64,000 nt of DNA from Tethya wilhelma (GCA_964030475.1 CAXIPT010000013.1:128867-192866), one strand, 5' to 3'; counted from the first letter of the stretch, positions 40,055 to 52,183 are shown. The notes: generated by a model from the sequence alone, not told the origin. Numbers and translations: made by a program.

Positions 40055-40328
40055 TGAGACTTAATTAGAATGACTGTGTAATGTTAATTTTTGTGTGATT
40101 ATTACAATTTCAAGTCATGCACTGTAAGTAAATATTATCGTGTAGATTTTAGAATTTGATGTTGATTAATAACAAAACTTAATTTTAATGCTGCTCAATT
40201 TAATTTAAAAAATGAGGTTTAGTATAGCTATGTAATTGAAATACTTCAATTATATTGCATGTATATATATGCAATACAAGTGGTGTAGACAAATATAATG
40301 TGCTAATCAATGTTAGATTGTTGGTCCT

Positions 40329-41890
40329 TCAGCCTAGCAAGCCACTGTCAGGATCAAGTGGTATTCGTCTGCGTGGAGTGTTGGAATAGAGTGCAGCACA
40401 GGCTAGAGGGTTTCCCGAACCAAAGAGACGAAGTATAGCATTAGTTATAGCTTGATCAAAATCATCAAAACTGCGAAACTCAAAAGCACTAAATCGATCA
40501 CTTCCATCCGCGATGCATCTTAGTTCATTTCGGTTATAGTTATTTATGCCGATTGCATAGGTGTTAATTCCAGTTTTCCTGTGAAGACACTGGACTTCTT
40601 CGCATATATCACGTCTGCCATTAGAGTATCCATCAGTGATGAACACCACATCCAAGCAACTTGGGTTGGAAGAGATTCCACAACTAGTGCTGAGGAGGTC
40701 ATTGCAGATGCAGTTAGCGGCTTCACCAGTTTTTGTCCGGGGACCATTTTGATAGCGGGAAGAATTGATTGCCATAGCAGCCTGCCCTCTTCCTTCATAT
40801 GTGTTTTCAAAGCAGTCAAAACAGAACTCAAGATTGAAATATGAACTGTATGTCATGAGTGCAAACTTGACTTTCTTGCAGAACAGAGGTGTTAGCTTGG
40901 CAAGGGCTTCCTTCATTTTCTCATAGGATGGTCCTCCAATGCTTCCGGACGAGTCAAGCACAAAGAGAACATGTTGAATATCATCAGAGTTGCATTTTTC
41001 AGGACTTGTTTGTCTACGAAAGCGATGTCCGTGTTCCTCCAAACTGAACTGCACAACTGAGTCCTCATTATTATATTGAAGATCATTGTCATTGATCACT
41101 GCATTTGTATTGGCCTGTGGTAATTCTTCTTCTTCATATTTAATGGAGCGTTTTCCTGTACAAAATCAATAGAGAAAGAAGCACTGTATAATAAATAGTA
41201 AGATTGTTGTGCACCATATATAACAACTCAACAGTCATGTCATCACTTGCATTAGTATATACAATGTACTTACCAGCTAAATGAGGACACACACGCCCAT
41301 TTAAACTAGTGTGAGGACAGCGTCTCCGATCAGGTGTAAGGATACCACCACCACCACCATCACCAGTGCGAAAATTGATACTCAGAAGGACTATATTTGG
41401 TTGTTGCGGTGCAACATTAGTTGGATCCATATCCTGGCCTTCTCCCCCAAGTCCAAGGGCAAGGATAAGCTTAGTAGCAGCATCAGGTACACCTATACAA
41501 AAAAAATAATAGATAAAAGTAAATATGACTGACCACTGCATTAAAAATTTTGCTAAAAAAGTGAAATCCATAGCTTAATTTCTTACAGACAAGGCGTGTT
41601 TCCGTAAGGTGATCGCAGTTAGTTTGTGTTGATGTTCTTGTCCTCCTTTCAGTAAATGCCTCTCGACTCCTACACTGTGACTCAGAAACAGTTTGAGTGT
41701 TCCCTTGAACCTCCTCCCAGTCACTCCAGGCAGAGTACTGGCAGTTGTCACAATGGGTGAAGTATTGGGGGGCTGAAATCCTCAGGGGATGATTGCAGGG
41801 AAACTGTCGACGAAATCTAACAGATTTTGCCATGGAAAGTGCTACCATGGCTAGGAAGAAGATTGTGAGAGTTGCTTTCTTGGTTGACAT
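40329..41890 (-). CDS. secreted TSP1-like/vWA precursor, gene C
   Basis: Exons 41890-41587, 41492-41274 and 41155-40329 give 449 residues. Signal peptide (TLTIFFLAMVALSMA), VRFRRQFPCNHPLR, TSP1-like domain (YSAWSDWE, RRTRTSTQTNC), TKLILALGLGG block, a Gly-rich stretch, the Cys peptide (RRRCPH...VCPHLA) ending GKRS, an acidic spacer (YEEEELP), FSLEEHGHRFRRQ, and a vWA with complete MIDAS (DSSGS, TGEA, ITDG). No RRQ precedes the Cys peptide; DRRRC takes its place. Confidence 0.85.
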
Positions 41891-41977
41891 GTTGAAACCA
41901 GTCTTCTCAATATCCTAGTCTGGACGTTGAGTTTCTTCAAGTTGTTTTCTTTGGTAGCTGTCAGTGAAATGCTCTGG

Positions 41978-41985
41978 TTTATATA
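41978..41985 (-). promoter_or_regulatory. TATA box of gene C
   Basis: Minus-strand TATATAAA inside GGGTATATAAACCAGAGCAT, shared with gene D. Confidence 0.65.
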
Positions 41986-42452
41986 CCCTCCAAGCATGAA
42001 TGGTGCTTAAAAATATAATATTTTCCCTCCTGTTGGATCTTACCCTTGTGTGAACAGCTGCATGTTTGTTAAGAATTAAGACAAACACCACATTGTGATG
42101 TAATGAAAGTACTATAACAAAAGTGTTTATCAAGTACTGGGCTTGATGTAATGAAAGGACATTTGAATTTATTCAACCTATGAAGAGAAAATCTTATCTT
42201 GTAACCACATTGAAAGTTATTCAGACCTAGAGTTGATGGGAAGAAGGAGGAAGTACTTCCACACTATAAAATAGGTCTATAGGGTTCAATTAATAGGTCA
42301 ACCTGAGTCACATGCATTGCACACTGGCAAATACTGTGCATGGACAGGCTGAGCCTACAGAGTACAGGCACACATACTTGAACAATATGTATTAATATAT
42401 ATGGTGACTTTGTTTGGTTACATTCCGAAAACTCATGAAGGTCTGCAGGCTG

Positions 42453-42571
42453 AGAGGTGGGTAGCACTCTGAGTGCTACCAGGAACATCCTCCCAGTCCC
42501 CCCGTGGGGAGTAGGCACACAAAACACAGGGAGGAAAGAGTTCAGGAGCAGAAATCCTCAGATATGGAGTT
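42453..42571 (-). pseudogene. relic of a vWA-family exon 1 (TSP1-like part)
   Basis: Closely resembles 47098-47205 of gene E exon 1: shared GGTGGGTGCACTCTGAGTGC-like, AGGAACATCCTCCCAGTCCC and CAGGAGCAGAAATCCTCAGA-like stretches. Lacks a signal peptide and a following exon. Confidence 0.75.
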
Positions 42572-42574
42572 GGT

Positions 42575-42690
42575 TACTTAGTGAGACTTACTTTGAATGA
42601 CTGTGTAATGTTAATTTTTGTGTGATTATTAAAATTTCAAGTCTTGCACTGTAAGTAAATTGTGTAGGTTTTAGAATTTGATGTTGATTA
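42575..42690 (+). pseudogene. ABI: ABI SH3 exon copy 4: only stop codon and 3' UTR remain
   Basis: ACTTAGTGAGACTTACTTTG and the following TGACTGTGTAATGTTAATTT stretch match the sequence after the stop in copies 2 and 3. The coding part is gone, replaced by the exon 1 relic. Confidence 0.7.
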
Positions 42691-43018
42691 AGTTTGATCA
42701 AACAAAGAGAATTTGTAAGATTCACAAACGGAAAATCTTTTACGCAGGATTATGCAAGGGATAGCTAGCAATAGCTAGCAATAGCTAGCAATGCCATAGA
42801 TCATTATTACTTTGGACTACTTTATGACTTGATAGAAATTATTATTGTGTTAATTTGTGTGTGCTTACAACAACTTGTTTACACAGATTGAAAAAAAGTG
42901 TTAAGGCTAGTGTAATTTACAAAATTAATCAGTGGCATAATACATAAAATTATACCAAGTAGCACAGAAAGCAAGTCAGATTATACTATAATCATTATAG
43001 TTCAAACTAGTTTTAACT

Positions 43019-44640
43019 TTAATTTCCATAGAGTTCAAAGCAGGAAGTAGCATCTCCACCAAGAAGTCGGCTTAACACTTCCCTAATGGTTTCTTCAAAT
43101 TTGTCAAAGCTCTCAAACTCGAAAGGACTAGAGCGTCGATTTCCTTGACTATCAGATATACACTTCAATTCATCTAGGTCATAATTCTTTATGCCAATTG
43201 CATAAGTATTTATTCCTGTTAGCCCATGAAGACAATTCCTTGCTTGTTCACAGACATCTAACTGACCATTGGAGTGTCCATCAGTGATGAACACCACATC
43301 CAAACAGCTTGGGTCAGGAGATAGACCACAATCAGAAGTAAGAAATCCCTCACAGATGCACTGAGTGGCTTCACCTGTATTTGTTACCCCACCTTGATAA
43401 GTTGCATTTTTAATGGCCTGGGCTGCTAGTCCTCTTCCAAGAAAATTGTTTTCAAAACAGTTGAAACAGAACTCCTGTTTTATCGTATTACTAAATGTCA
43501 TAAGAGCAAACTGAACTTTGCGGCAAAATAGCAGAGTCAAGTTTGAAACTGCTATTTTCATCCTCTCATATTGATCCCTTCCAATACTTCCTGAGGAATC
43601 CAGTACAAAGAGAACCTTTTGAACTCTTTGAGAATCCATTTGGCACAGTTCTGGACTTAGTGCACGACGAAAGCGACGTCCATGTTCCTTGTGACTGAAA
43701 GGCATTACATCATTATCTCCATCAATTTCATTGGCCAATGGCATATTACTAATTTGTGGGTCATTGTAGAATGACTCCACACCATCTTCTGTGGCTTCCT
43801 TAGCGAATAAAACTGAACGTTTTCCTGCTGATATTAAGAATAAATTTATTTTGAAACAATAAAACTTAATACTGCATGCATTGCAAAACAATTAACAACA
43901 ACAAAACTTAATTTACCTTGACTCTGACATAAGCCTAAGTCTGCATCTCGGTGTGAGTTGTAGCGAGGACAAAGTAAACCATTCCCATATGCATTAGCGA
44001 TAGGATTTTGCCTCCGTCCTCGAAAAGGAGATGCAGAGGTAGGTAGTTCAGGTGGAGGTAGAATACCGCTAGGTGTTATTTTTAGGAAAGGTATTTGTCC
44101 AGGTGGACCAGGTCGACCAGCTGCAGGTGGGCCAGGTTGCCCAGGTTGCCCAGGTGGGCCTACTGGTGGAGGTGGTGCTGGGTTAATACTTGAATAATCT
44201 TGACCTGATCCCCCAAGATTCAAGTATAGAATGAGTCTATCAGCATCATCAGGTGCACCTGCATGCATGTATATAATTTACAATAATTATTATCAGTCTA
44301 TAAATGAAGCAATTCTATTGTTCTATTCTTACGTACAGACTTGGCGAGTCTCTGTATTTTCATTACAGTTGTTTCCACTTGAAATACGAGTTCTTCTTTC
44401 TGTATACTGTTCTCTGGATCTACATTGCGACTCAGGAACACTCCTAATGGATCCAACAACCACCTCCCACTCACTCCATTCAGAGTACACACATCCACAG
44501 TGTGTGAAGTATTCGGGAAAAGCACCCCTCAGAGCATGGTCACAGGGCAGCTGTCGTTGGAACCGAGGATTGATGGAGTTTGCTGTGGAAAGAGTAACCA
44601 CAGCTAGGAGTAAGAGCATAGAAATGCAAGTCTTTGGCAT
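43019..44640 (-). CDS. secreted TSP1-like/vWA precursor with collagen-like linker, gene D
   Basis: Exons 44640-44337, 44258-43917 and 43824-43019 give 483 residues. Signal peptide (CISMLLLLAVVTLSTA), FQRQLPCDHALR, TSP1-like domain (YSEWSEWE, RRTRISSGNNC), DADRLILYLNLGG block, then a proline/glycine segment with several Gly-Pro-Pro/Gly-Gln-Pro triplets, RGRRQ, the Cys peptide (LLCPR...LC) ending QGKRS, spacer, FSHKEHGRRFRRA, and vWA with DSSGS, TGEA and ITDG. Ends CFELYGN, shorter than its siblings. Confidence 0.85.
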
Positions 44641-44710
44641 GTTCCTTCTCAGTCTCCAATTCTGAATTTTGTGTTTCTTCTGGTGTTTGTCACTAAATGA
44701 AATGCTCTGG

Positions 44711-44718
44711 TTTATATA
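44711..44718 (-). promoter_or_regulatory. TATA box of gene D
   Basis: Minus-strand TATATAAA, 71 bases upstream of the ATG, in the same 20-base context as gene C. Confidence 0.65.
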
Positions 44719-45117
44719 CCCTCCTGTATGGATGTTGTCTAAAAATATATTTTTCCCTTGATGGATCTAACCCTTAGTGTGTACAGCTGTTCTGCTAAGC
44801 ATAATTATGTAATGAAAGTACTATATAACAAAAGCCAGTGCTATAAGTAACCACAATTGCCGGAAAGTTGTCTGACTCTCAAGTCAGTTTCAGGGAGAGG
44901 TGGAAGTACTTCCATATTAGATAGGCCAAGGATTCAATTGGCCAACCTCACATGCATGCCATAGGCTGAATCAGTTTCAACATCATTACTGAATTATAGC
45001 TCCCACCTATAGCTAAGGACATCCTGTCTATGCTGTAGTACTGCCACCTACCGTCATATTCTCACACCAATAAGATGCAGATCAACTATAAACCTCAAGA
45101 CCTCTGGCTGTGTTGGG

Positions 45118-45250
45118 AGGGTATGGTGTGCATGGTTGAAAGCTTATAAACAAGATAAGGGACAGTCTGTCTATACAACTACATGTACTATTTTAAAAGA
45201 TCGTGTGGTCAAGTTGGGAGGATGAGAGTCTCCTTTACAATCAGTAGAAT
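45118..45250 (+). repeat. repeat block shared with 50911-51010, plus possible ABI SH3 remnant
   Basis: GGTTGAAAGCTTATAAACAA and the following GGGACAGTCTGTCTATACAA stretch recur at 50951-51000. At 45197-45240, AAAGATC..GGAGGATGAG..GTCTCCTTTACAAT resembles the KDQEDELSFTI codons of the SH3 exon; this would be a fifth, badly decayed copy. The latter assignment is weak. 45250-45608 shows nothing else. Confidence 0.4.
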
Positions 45251-45608
45251 TAATTAATAAATGGTATTTCTACCATAATTTAGGGGAATTTGATGGTCCA
45301 TGCATTACCACAAACATTAGTAAGGAATTACAATTGTCAAACCATACATATACAGACCTACTGTATGTCCACTATAATTATAATAATAAAATTATGGTCA
45401 AACTGTTATAATACATACTAAAGTGCAAATAGTATCTATAATACACACCATTGTTTAAAGCCTGTTCAGTTAGCTATATAGTAGTATATTATGGCTATAT
45501 TTATGCACTAAAACACTGAATGGAATATACAAAGACTCAAAGAGTCCTGTTTTAGATCTAGCTATTTTAATTGAGTCACACATCAAACAATTGGCTGCTC
45601 CCCTGACA

Positions 45609-47307
45609 TCATTTGCGGCCTATAGGGATGCCACCACCAAGATCAATTGGGATTGGCGATGGTGGTGGTGGCGGTGGAGGTATTCCATAGAGTGCAGCGC
45701 AAGAAAGAGGGTTGGTAGGAATCAGAAGAGCTAGGCGGCGAATGACTTCATCAATCGCTGCTTCAAAATCATCAAATGAGTTGAACTCAAAAGCAGAAAG
45801 CCTATCTTTTCCATCGTCAATGCAATCCAGTTCAGCTTGAAAATTCTGAAAGTTACCAATGCCAATTGAAAACGTATTCACTCCTCTCTTTTGGTGAAGA
45901 CACCTGATTGTTTGGCAAACATCAAGATTTCCGTTTGATTGTCCATCAGTGATGAACACCACATCCGTACAGCTTGGGTTTGAAGAGATTCCACAGCTGG
46001 GGTTGAAGATGTCATCACAGATACAACGAGCAGCTTCACCAGTCTTTGTTCCACCACTTTGATACACTGCTTTTCTAATGGCAGCTGCTGCATCCCTTCT
46101 TCCATTGAAAGTGTTTTCAAAACAGTCAAAACAGAACTCCAAATTCATGTTCGAGCTAAATGTCATGAGAGCAAACTTGACTCGTCTACAAAAAACGGGA
46201 GTAAGTTTTGCAACTGCCTCCTTCATTCTGTCATAGTCTGTCCTTCCAATGCTCCCAGATGAGTCAAATACAAAGAGAACATTTTGAATGTCTCTAGAGC
46301 TGCATTCTTCTGGGCGTATCTGGCGACGAAAACGACGTCCATGTTCCTCAAAACTAAATTGCATCACAGCATTGTCATCATGATAGTTAGAAGGTAGATC
46401 TTCCAACAAGGAGTCAGCAGCCACTGCATCCAGGTCTCCTTCAACATTATCAATTCCTTGCTCATTTGCAAATAGAGCTGAGCGTTTTCCTATAATTGTT
46501 AAGAATATTAGTACTTTGATAAACATGATTAGGCTAATTTGTTATAGCTATATGCATTCACTTAAAACTACCAGCAAGATTTCGGCATATTTGTTGAGGA
46601 GGTCCACCACCAATACGAGGGCAGCGTCTGTTCAGTCCAAAGCCTCTCGAGGGAAGTGTTTGTCTGCGTGTTCGTCTAAAGTCATATCTTCCAGTGTTGG
46701 GATTCCACTGTACAGTTGCATTGCCTCGAGGTGTCGGTAGTCCTGGTGATGGGGATCCAGATACGGGTGAGAGGTCCTGTCCTGAACTTCCAAGACCAAG
46801 TGCCATAATAAGCTTGTCAGCAGTGTCAGGCACACCTGCACAGAATTAAAAATTAATATTCACCTGTTTTAATTGGGGCGGGTACTCACAATCATATGAG
46901 TCGTACCTGATCAGTGTAATTTATACAGCAACATAGTAATTATTACAGTTTTAGCATACCAAGACAACATTAGTATTGTATGTTCAACTTTGCTTACAGA
47001 CTCTGCGGGTTTCTGTCACTTCCTTGCAGTCACTGATGCTGCCTTGAGTTACAGTTCGGGTTCTCCTTTGCATGAAAGTCTGTCCACTTGCACACTGTGA
47101 GGTGGGTGCACTCTGAGTGCTGCCAGGAACATCCTCCCAGTCCCCCCAGGGTGAATAGTCACACAAACAGTGAGAAAAGAGTTCGGGAGCAGAAATCCTC
47201 AGAAGATGATTGCAAGGGAGCAATTGGCGGCGATTTCGAAGTGGCGTTGCCATGGAGAGTGAGACCACGGCAAGGAAGAAGAACATGCTCATTTTCTTTC
47301 CAGACAT
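45609..47307 (-). CDS. secreted TSP1-like/vWA precursor, gene E
   Basis: Exons 47307-46998, 46835-46572 and 46489-45609 give 484 residues. I start at MSGKKMSMFFFLAVV (47307); the upstream ATG at 47343 would be 30 bases from the TATA box. Order: signal peptide, RNRRQLLPCNHLLR, TSP1-like domain (YSPWGDWE, RRTRTVTQG), ADKLIMALGLGS block, RRTRRQ, Cys peptide (RRCPRIGG...ICRNLA) ending GKRS, acidic spacer, FSFEEHGRRFRRQ, vWA. The vWA has DSSGS, TGEA and ITDG. The C-terminus carries a proline run and IPIGRK. Confidence 0.85.
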
Positions 47308-47372
47308 GATAGTTTGTCTGGTGATTGTTTGCCGCATTTGCATGAATGGTCAGTTCTGTGTGCATGTTAATG

Positions 47373-47380
47373 TTTATATA
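47373..47380 (-). promoter_or_regulatory. TATA box of gene E
   Basis: Minus-strand TATATAAA, 66 bases upstream of the preferred ATG. Confidence 0.6.
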
Positions 47381-48099
47381 GCTGCAGTGTTAATATAAAA
47401 ATATAATATAAAATAAAGGAGAGTCAGACTGCAGCGTTATAATAACATAAATTAAGGAGCCTACATATGCTTAATTCGTTTAGCTAATACAGCTGGGGGT
47501 TCATGTCTACAAGAACTTGTTAACCTACTAATGAACTTGTTTACAAACCGGTATTAACATGAAGAATGTGACAGTTTAAAGTTGCTATCAGGTAGTGTAG
47601 TAATTCAGGATCATTAATTAGATTAAAGTAATTAATTGTATTTCATGAACTGTCGTCTGACAATGACAACAGTGTTTCTTCATGTTAATACTGGTCTGCT
47701 ACTATTTATAAAGCTCAGTCATCAGATGAACACAATCATTGAATTGTCTGACAAACCATCAAACATGTATTCACTAGCTGCTCATATGACTTATTGCATG
47801 AATATTTTTTTGTATTACACATGCTACCACACTTAACTCAGATCACTACGGTAAAAGTGTCACGTTTTTCAGTTACAAGGAGCTTAAGAGATTTACTTTC
47901 AACAATTTATTCACTTGACACTATACATACAGTCATGTATAATTATTATAACATAAAAATAACAATAGTTCTACTGTTATTCACTCTATATACAGGGTGA
48001 TATATAAATGAGGTCAAAATTAACATGACATTGTATGTATCAAAATCAATGCATGAGGTTTATCATAATGTTATGTCATGTGAATAGATTGTTCACCAC
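47381..48099. other. spacer between genes E and F
   Basis: AT-rich, no gene and no recognisable ABI remnant, unlike the other spacers of the array. Confidence 0.5.
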
Positions 48100-49939
48100 T
48101 CACGATGTTAGACCTGCATTGCCGTGTATTGGGATCCCAGGTTGAGTATTGAGTGCAGCACAAGAAAAGGGAGCAGTAGATATTTGTCCAAGAAGGCGAA
48201 TAATGACATCATTGATTGCCTGTTCAAAATCATCAAAACTGCGGAATTCAAATGCACTAAGTCGATCGCTTCCATCAGCAATGCAATTCAGTTCAGCTTG
48301 GTTGAATCCATTGATGCCGATAGCGTAGGTGTTGATGCCAATCCTATTGTGAAGACACTCGATTTCTCTACATACATCACGTCTGCCATTGGAGCGTCCA
48401 TCAGTGATGAACACCACATCCAAACAACTCGGGTTGGAAGAGATTCCACAACTGGGACTAAGGAGGTCGTCACAAATACATCGAACAGCCTCACCAGTGT
48501 GTGTCATGCGAGCTTGATAACTTGAAGCATTAATGGCAACAGCTGAAGCATTTCTTCCATTGAATGTATTTTCGAAACAGTCAAAACAGAACTCAAGATT
48601 CAACTGCGAACTAAAAGTCATGAGAGCAAATTTGACTTTCCTACAAAACAGTGGAGTGAGTTTAGCAACTGCTGCTTTCATCCTGGTATAAGATGATGCT
48701 CCTATGCTTCCAGAAGAGTCAAGCACAAAGAGAACATGTTGAGTATCATCAGCACTACAGTTTTCTGGAGCAATCTGACGACGAAAGCGATGTGCATGCT
48801 CTTCATAGTTGAAAGGTACAACTTCTTCAAGTTCTTCCAAAGGTAGTTCGTCATTCATTATGTTGTTGACAGGAGCAGTTGGCTCAAGATTGTTATCAGT
48901 AAATTCTTCGGCATACAAGGTAGAGCGTTTTCCTATAATACAATTATTAGACATGTCAAATAATTTTTTTATGTTTTAATTCCCTAACATGCATGCATCA
49001 GTAAAATCTAAAGTTACACTGTATACTCACCTGCTATATGATGACATATTTGTCCATTTCCACCAAGATGAGGACAACGTCTACCTGGTCCATGAATATC
49101 ATTTTGTCTACGTACTCGCCAAAATTGAGCCTGCGGTAGTCCTGGACTAGTTGTTGGTTGGGCCGGTCCTGGAACTTGATGGGGCTGATTATTCGTGGAG
49201 AATGGAGCAGAGGCCGAGATTGGAGGGGGCAGATTCACGGACAATGGAATATTGTTACTAGCAAGCCTCACTCCACCACCGCCTGTGTTGGACTGAGGCT
49301 GAAATGGTCGAGGCCCTGGTCTAGATTGAGGCCTACTGTCTGGAACAGTTTGGGGATGTAGAGATGAATAGTCTTGATGAGAACCTCCAAGATTAAGAGC
49401 CAAAATGAGTCTATCAGCAGCATCAGGCATGCCTATTAATGAGTTATATATAATAATTATATGTATCACAAAATTATTATTTTTATGCATGACTTGCGAT
49501 ACACAAACTTGAAAGTACAATTAAACCAGCAATTTCTAGCTAGACAAGATCACTTACAAGCTTGTCGAGTCTCTGTGGTGTTGGTGCAATGTTGGTTGTT
49601 ATTCACAGGCAATGATACTGATCGATTTCTTTGTTCAGTAAATGCCTCTCCGCTCGGACATTGTGAGATGGATACAGCACGAACAGTTCCAGAAACAGTT
49701 TCCCACGCTCCCCATTGTGTGTAGGTACACGGAGCTGGAGTTGGTGGAGCCAGTGTTGGTGAATGGTTTGGGTTGTTGCAATGAGTGAAGTATTGAGGAG
49801 CTGAAATCCTCAGAGGATGACTGCAAGGAAGTTCAAGTTGGCGACGATTTCTCTCCTGAATCGGTACTGCAACGGAGATGTTGAGAATTATAGCAGTAAC
49901 TGCTACAAAGAAAGTTGTGATTGCTGTCTTCTTTGCCAT
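48100..49939 (-). CDS. secreted TSP1-like/vWA precursor, gene F (longest linker)
   Basis: Exons 49939-49558, 49432-49031 and 48932-48100 give 538 residues. Signal peptide (TTFFVAVTAIILNISVA), ERNRRQLELPCSHPLR, TSP1-like domain with a proline-rich insert before YTQWGAWE, ADRLILALNLGG block, a long Pro/Gln/Ser linker, RVRRQNDIHG, Cys peptide (RRCPHLGG...ICHHIA) ending GKRS, acidic spacer, FNYEEHAHRFRRQ, vWA with DSSGS, TGEA and ITDG. Ends CAALNTQPGIPIHG. Two NxT/S sites lie in the TSP1-like part. Confidence 0.85.
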
Positions 49940-50024
49940 CTAGTTTTCGATCTTTCTTTCTTCTTTGAGAATATGATGAAGTTTGTTCTGATGTTTAGTT
50001 GGTATTCTACAGCTCAATTGCTGA

Positions 50025-50032
50025 CTTTTATA
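50025..50032 (-). promoter_or_regulatory. TATA box of gene F
   Basis: Minus-strand TATAAAAG, 86 bases upstream of the ATG. Confidence 0.5.
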
Positions 50033-50525
50033 GCAAAGTCTGAGGTTGTTTGTCATGATGGTTTCCTTCATTTCTTGTTTTTGAGACATGATGTATTGAA
50101 ACTGCCAGGGTACTGGAGGTAGAAAGTGTAGCTATAATCATTGCTGTGCTCTTGAATTTCTTCAAGGATCCATTGTTACATGTTGCTTTTCGCGCACTCC
50201 AGACAAAATTCATGCGCCAATGGACGTCACGACTTGATGTTTGCGCGCCAAATATGAATCAAATTATACACAACGGATGTTGCTTGTACTAAATGAACTC
50301 ATTGGAATGCAATGAAATGCTAAATTGCTAGTCGTGGTTGTCTATGCAGTAATCAATAGCATACATTATTTTATCAATATCGTGACACTGAAAAAAATCT
50401 CAAGTAGATTCTAATGTAAAAATGAATTTACAAATTAAAATTTATAAGTAAAATTTATTCCTCTGGTTATAATAATTGTAGCTGCTTGTTTTACTATATC
50501 AATACTAAGTCTTACTATATTCTGT

Positions 50526-50909
50526 TCACTTAGATGTTAGACCTCCATTTCGATCAACTTGTCCATTAAGTGCAGCACAAGAATAATAAGATGGCGATGT
50601 AGGGTGAAAAGCATCCTCTTCAATACGTGTACCAATACTTCTGATTGCAGCTTCAAAATCATTAAAATTATTAAACTGGAAGGAGCTGAGTCTATCACTC
50701 ACATCAGGATCTTTGATGCAGTCAATTTCCCTTTGGTCCACTCCACTCCCAATGCCAATTGCATACGTATTCACTCCTAGTCGATGATGGAGACATCTAA
50801 TTTCATCACAAACTTGTCGTCTACCATTTGATTGTCCATCAGTGATGAATACTACGTCCAAACAATCAGGACTTGAGGCAATTCCACACGTGGGTCTGAG
50901 AATTTCTTC
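50526..50909 (-). pseudogene. truncated vWA gene G (C-terminal half of exon 3 only)
   Basis: Reads from EEILRPTCGIASS to NGGLTSK stop: the second half of the vWA domain (FITDGQSN, TYAIGIG). It is closest to gene A (IKDPDVSDRLSSFQF, SCAALNG). The frame is cut at N 50910, after which an unrelated repeat (also at 45118) begins. Either the copy is broken or the assembly is. The DxSxS half and exons 1-2 are missing. Confidence 0.75.
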
Positions 50910-50910
50910 N

Positions 50911-51010
50911 CTGTGTTGAGAGTGTATGGTATGGTTGAAAGTTAAGTGTGTGGTTGAAAGCTTATAAACAAGATAAGGGACAGTCTGTCTATACAACTAC
51001 ACATTCTATT
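50911..51010 (+). repeat. second copy of the 45118 repeat, abutting the N
   Basis: Starts CTGTGTTGAGAGTGTATGG directly after the N and matches the spacer 5' of gene E. 51011-51513 holds no recognised gene. Confidence 0.65.
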
Positions 51011-51513
51011 TCTAATGAAACTGTTTATTTAAATGCTTGTACCATAATTATGTGAAAGTGTAAATGCACAAAAATTATTGAGGTAAGGTCAAATTATTAA
51101 TAACCTAATGCTGTGACATGACTATAATTATGCAATTGAAGGTCAATTAAAGTGTACTGTACATTGGGACCTTATTGTGCACAATTTAAAGCAATATTCT
51201 TTCCTTTATTTCATGGTTTGAGAACAGGATGTTTGTGATGTACATGCTAGACCCTCAAGATTTTTTCAAATGAACTTGACTGTATTGAAACCAGCTGGGG
51301 ACTGAAGGTAGAAAGTCTCAATTGCAATAATTATTATTGCTAATAGTTAATAATAAATATTATTAACTATTACTGTAACCATGAGAGTCTACAACATTCC
51401 TACAAGTTGGGCTATATACAACAAAAATAGAGAATATATAGCCAAGCCATGCAGAGAGTTAATTGGGGGATACTATATATATCTACAATAATTAAAATTC
51501 AATGCCTTCGTCT

Positions 51514-51708
51514 TTATATTGGAATTCGGGTTATGGTAGGAGCATCACCATAGAGTGCAGCACACGATTGGGGGGATGAAGTGGTCTTACCATCATCAGA
51601 GTAGTTGCAGTTTACAGTGACCTGTCGATAAAGTCGAATTGGTGTTGCTGAAGCAATGTAAGCCACAGCCAGGAGTAGAAGAACAACCATTGATTGTTTA
51701 GCTGCCAT
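51514..51708 (-). CDS. miniature secreted vWA-family derivative, gene H (64 residues)
   Basis: Single frame MAAKQSMVVLLLLAVAYIAS (signal peptide), RLYRQVTVNC (the basic site and first Cys of family exon 1), a short linker, then SCAALYGDAPTITRIPI, which equals the C-terminal tail of gene B. The TSP1, peptide and vWA parts are gone. An internal GATGGTAAGA could be a donor, so the short ORF may instead be a decayed exon 1 adjoining a decayed last exon. A GATAAAAGC TATA-like box lies about 60 bases upstream. Confidence 0.5.
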   Translation of the reverse strand: MAAKQSMVVLLLLAVAYIASATPIRLYRQVTVNCNYSDDGKTTSSPQSCAALYGDAPTITRIPI

Positions 51709-51900
51709 AATTTCAAGAGACTGACTAGTGTGTATGTGGATATGGAATGAAATATGCCCACTGTGAATCAGCTTTTATCTGCATGGAATAAGCAGACTGT
51801 TTATGTGTGACTAGATGAATCTGTACACACATGTTTGTGATTGATATTTTAATTATGTGATCATAGAATGCTTCATAAAGCATCTGTTTGAAAATTATCA

Positions 51901-52181
51901 TACGTACGGTAGTACGTATAGTAGGAATGGACCGAATGTCCCATAGGCACAATACAAAATGTTTATGATCATAAAAATTTAACCAAACAAAATTGAGTCT
52001 TCAAACTTGCTCAGAGGCTCTCACTGACAGATTATCAACTGCATGCAAGGCCTAAAACTCACAGAAACTTTTCTCTGCACTCGTAGAGAGAGCTGGTGGG
52101 AAGCCACAATAATGCCATTTTTGTTCTGCTAACTTACGTACGTACTTACTTCCTAACTGACTTACTTGAAAAGCATTTCCA
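51901..52181 (-). repeat. dispersed repeat R, inverted copy
   Basis: Reverse complement of 32840-33175 over most of its length, ending at N 52182. Confidence 0.7.
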
Positions 52182-52183
52182 GN

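Noticed and set aside
40544..40844. ORFs on both strands overlapping vWA exon 3 of gene C (similar shadows in E and F)
   Set aside because: Alternative frames of a conserved exon; no independent support.
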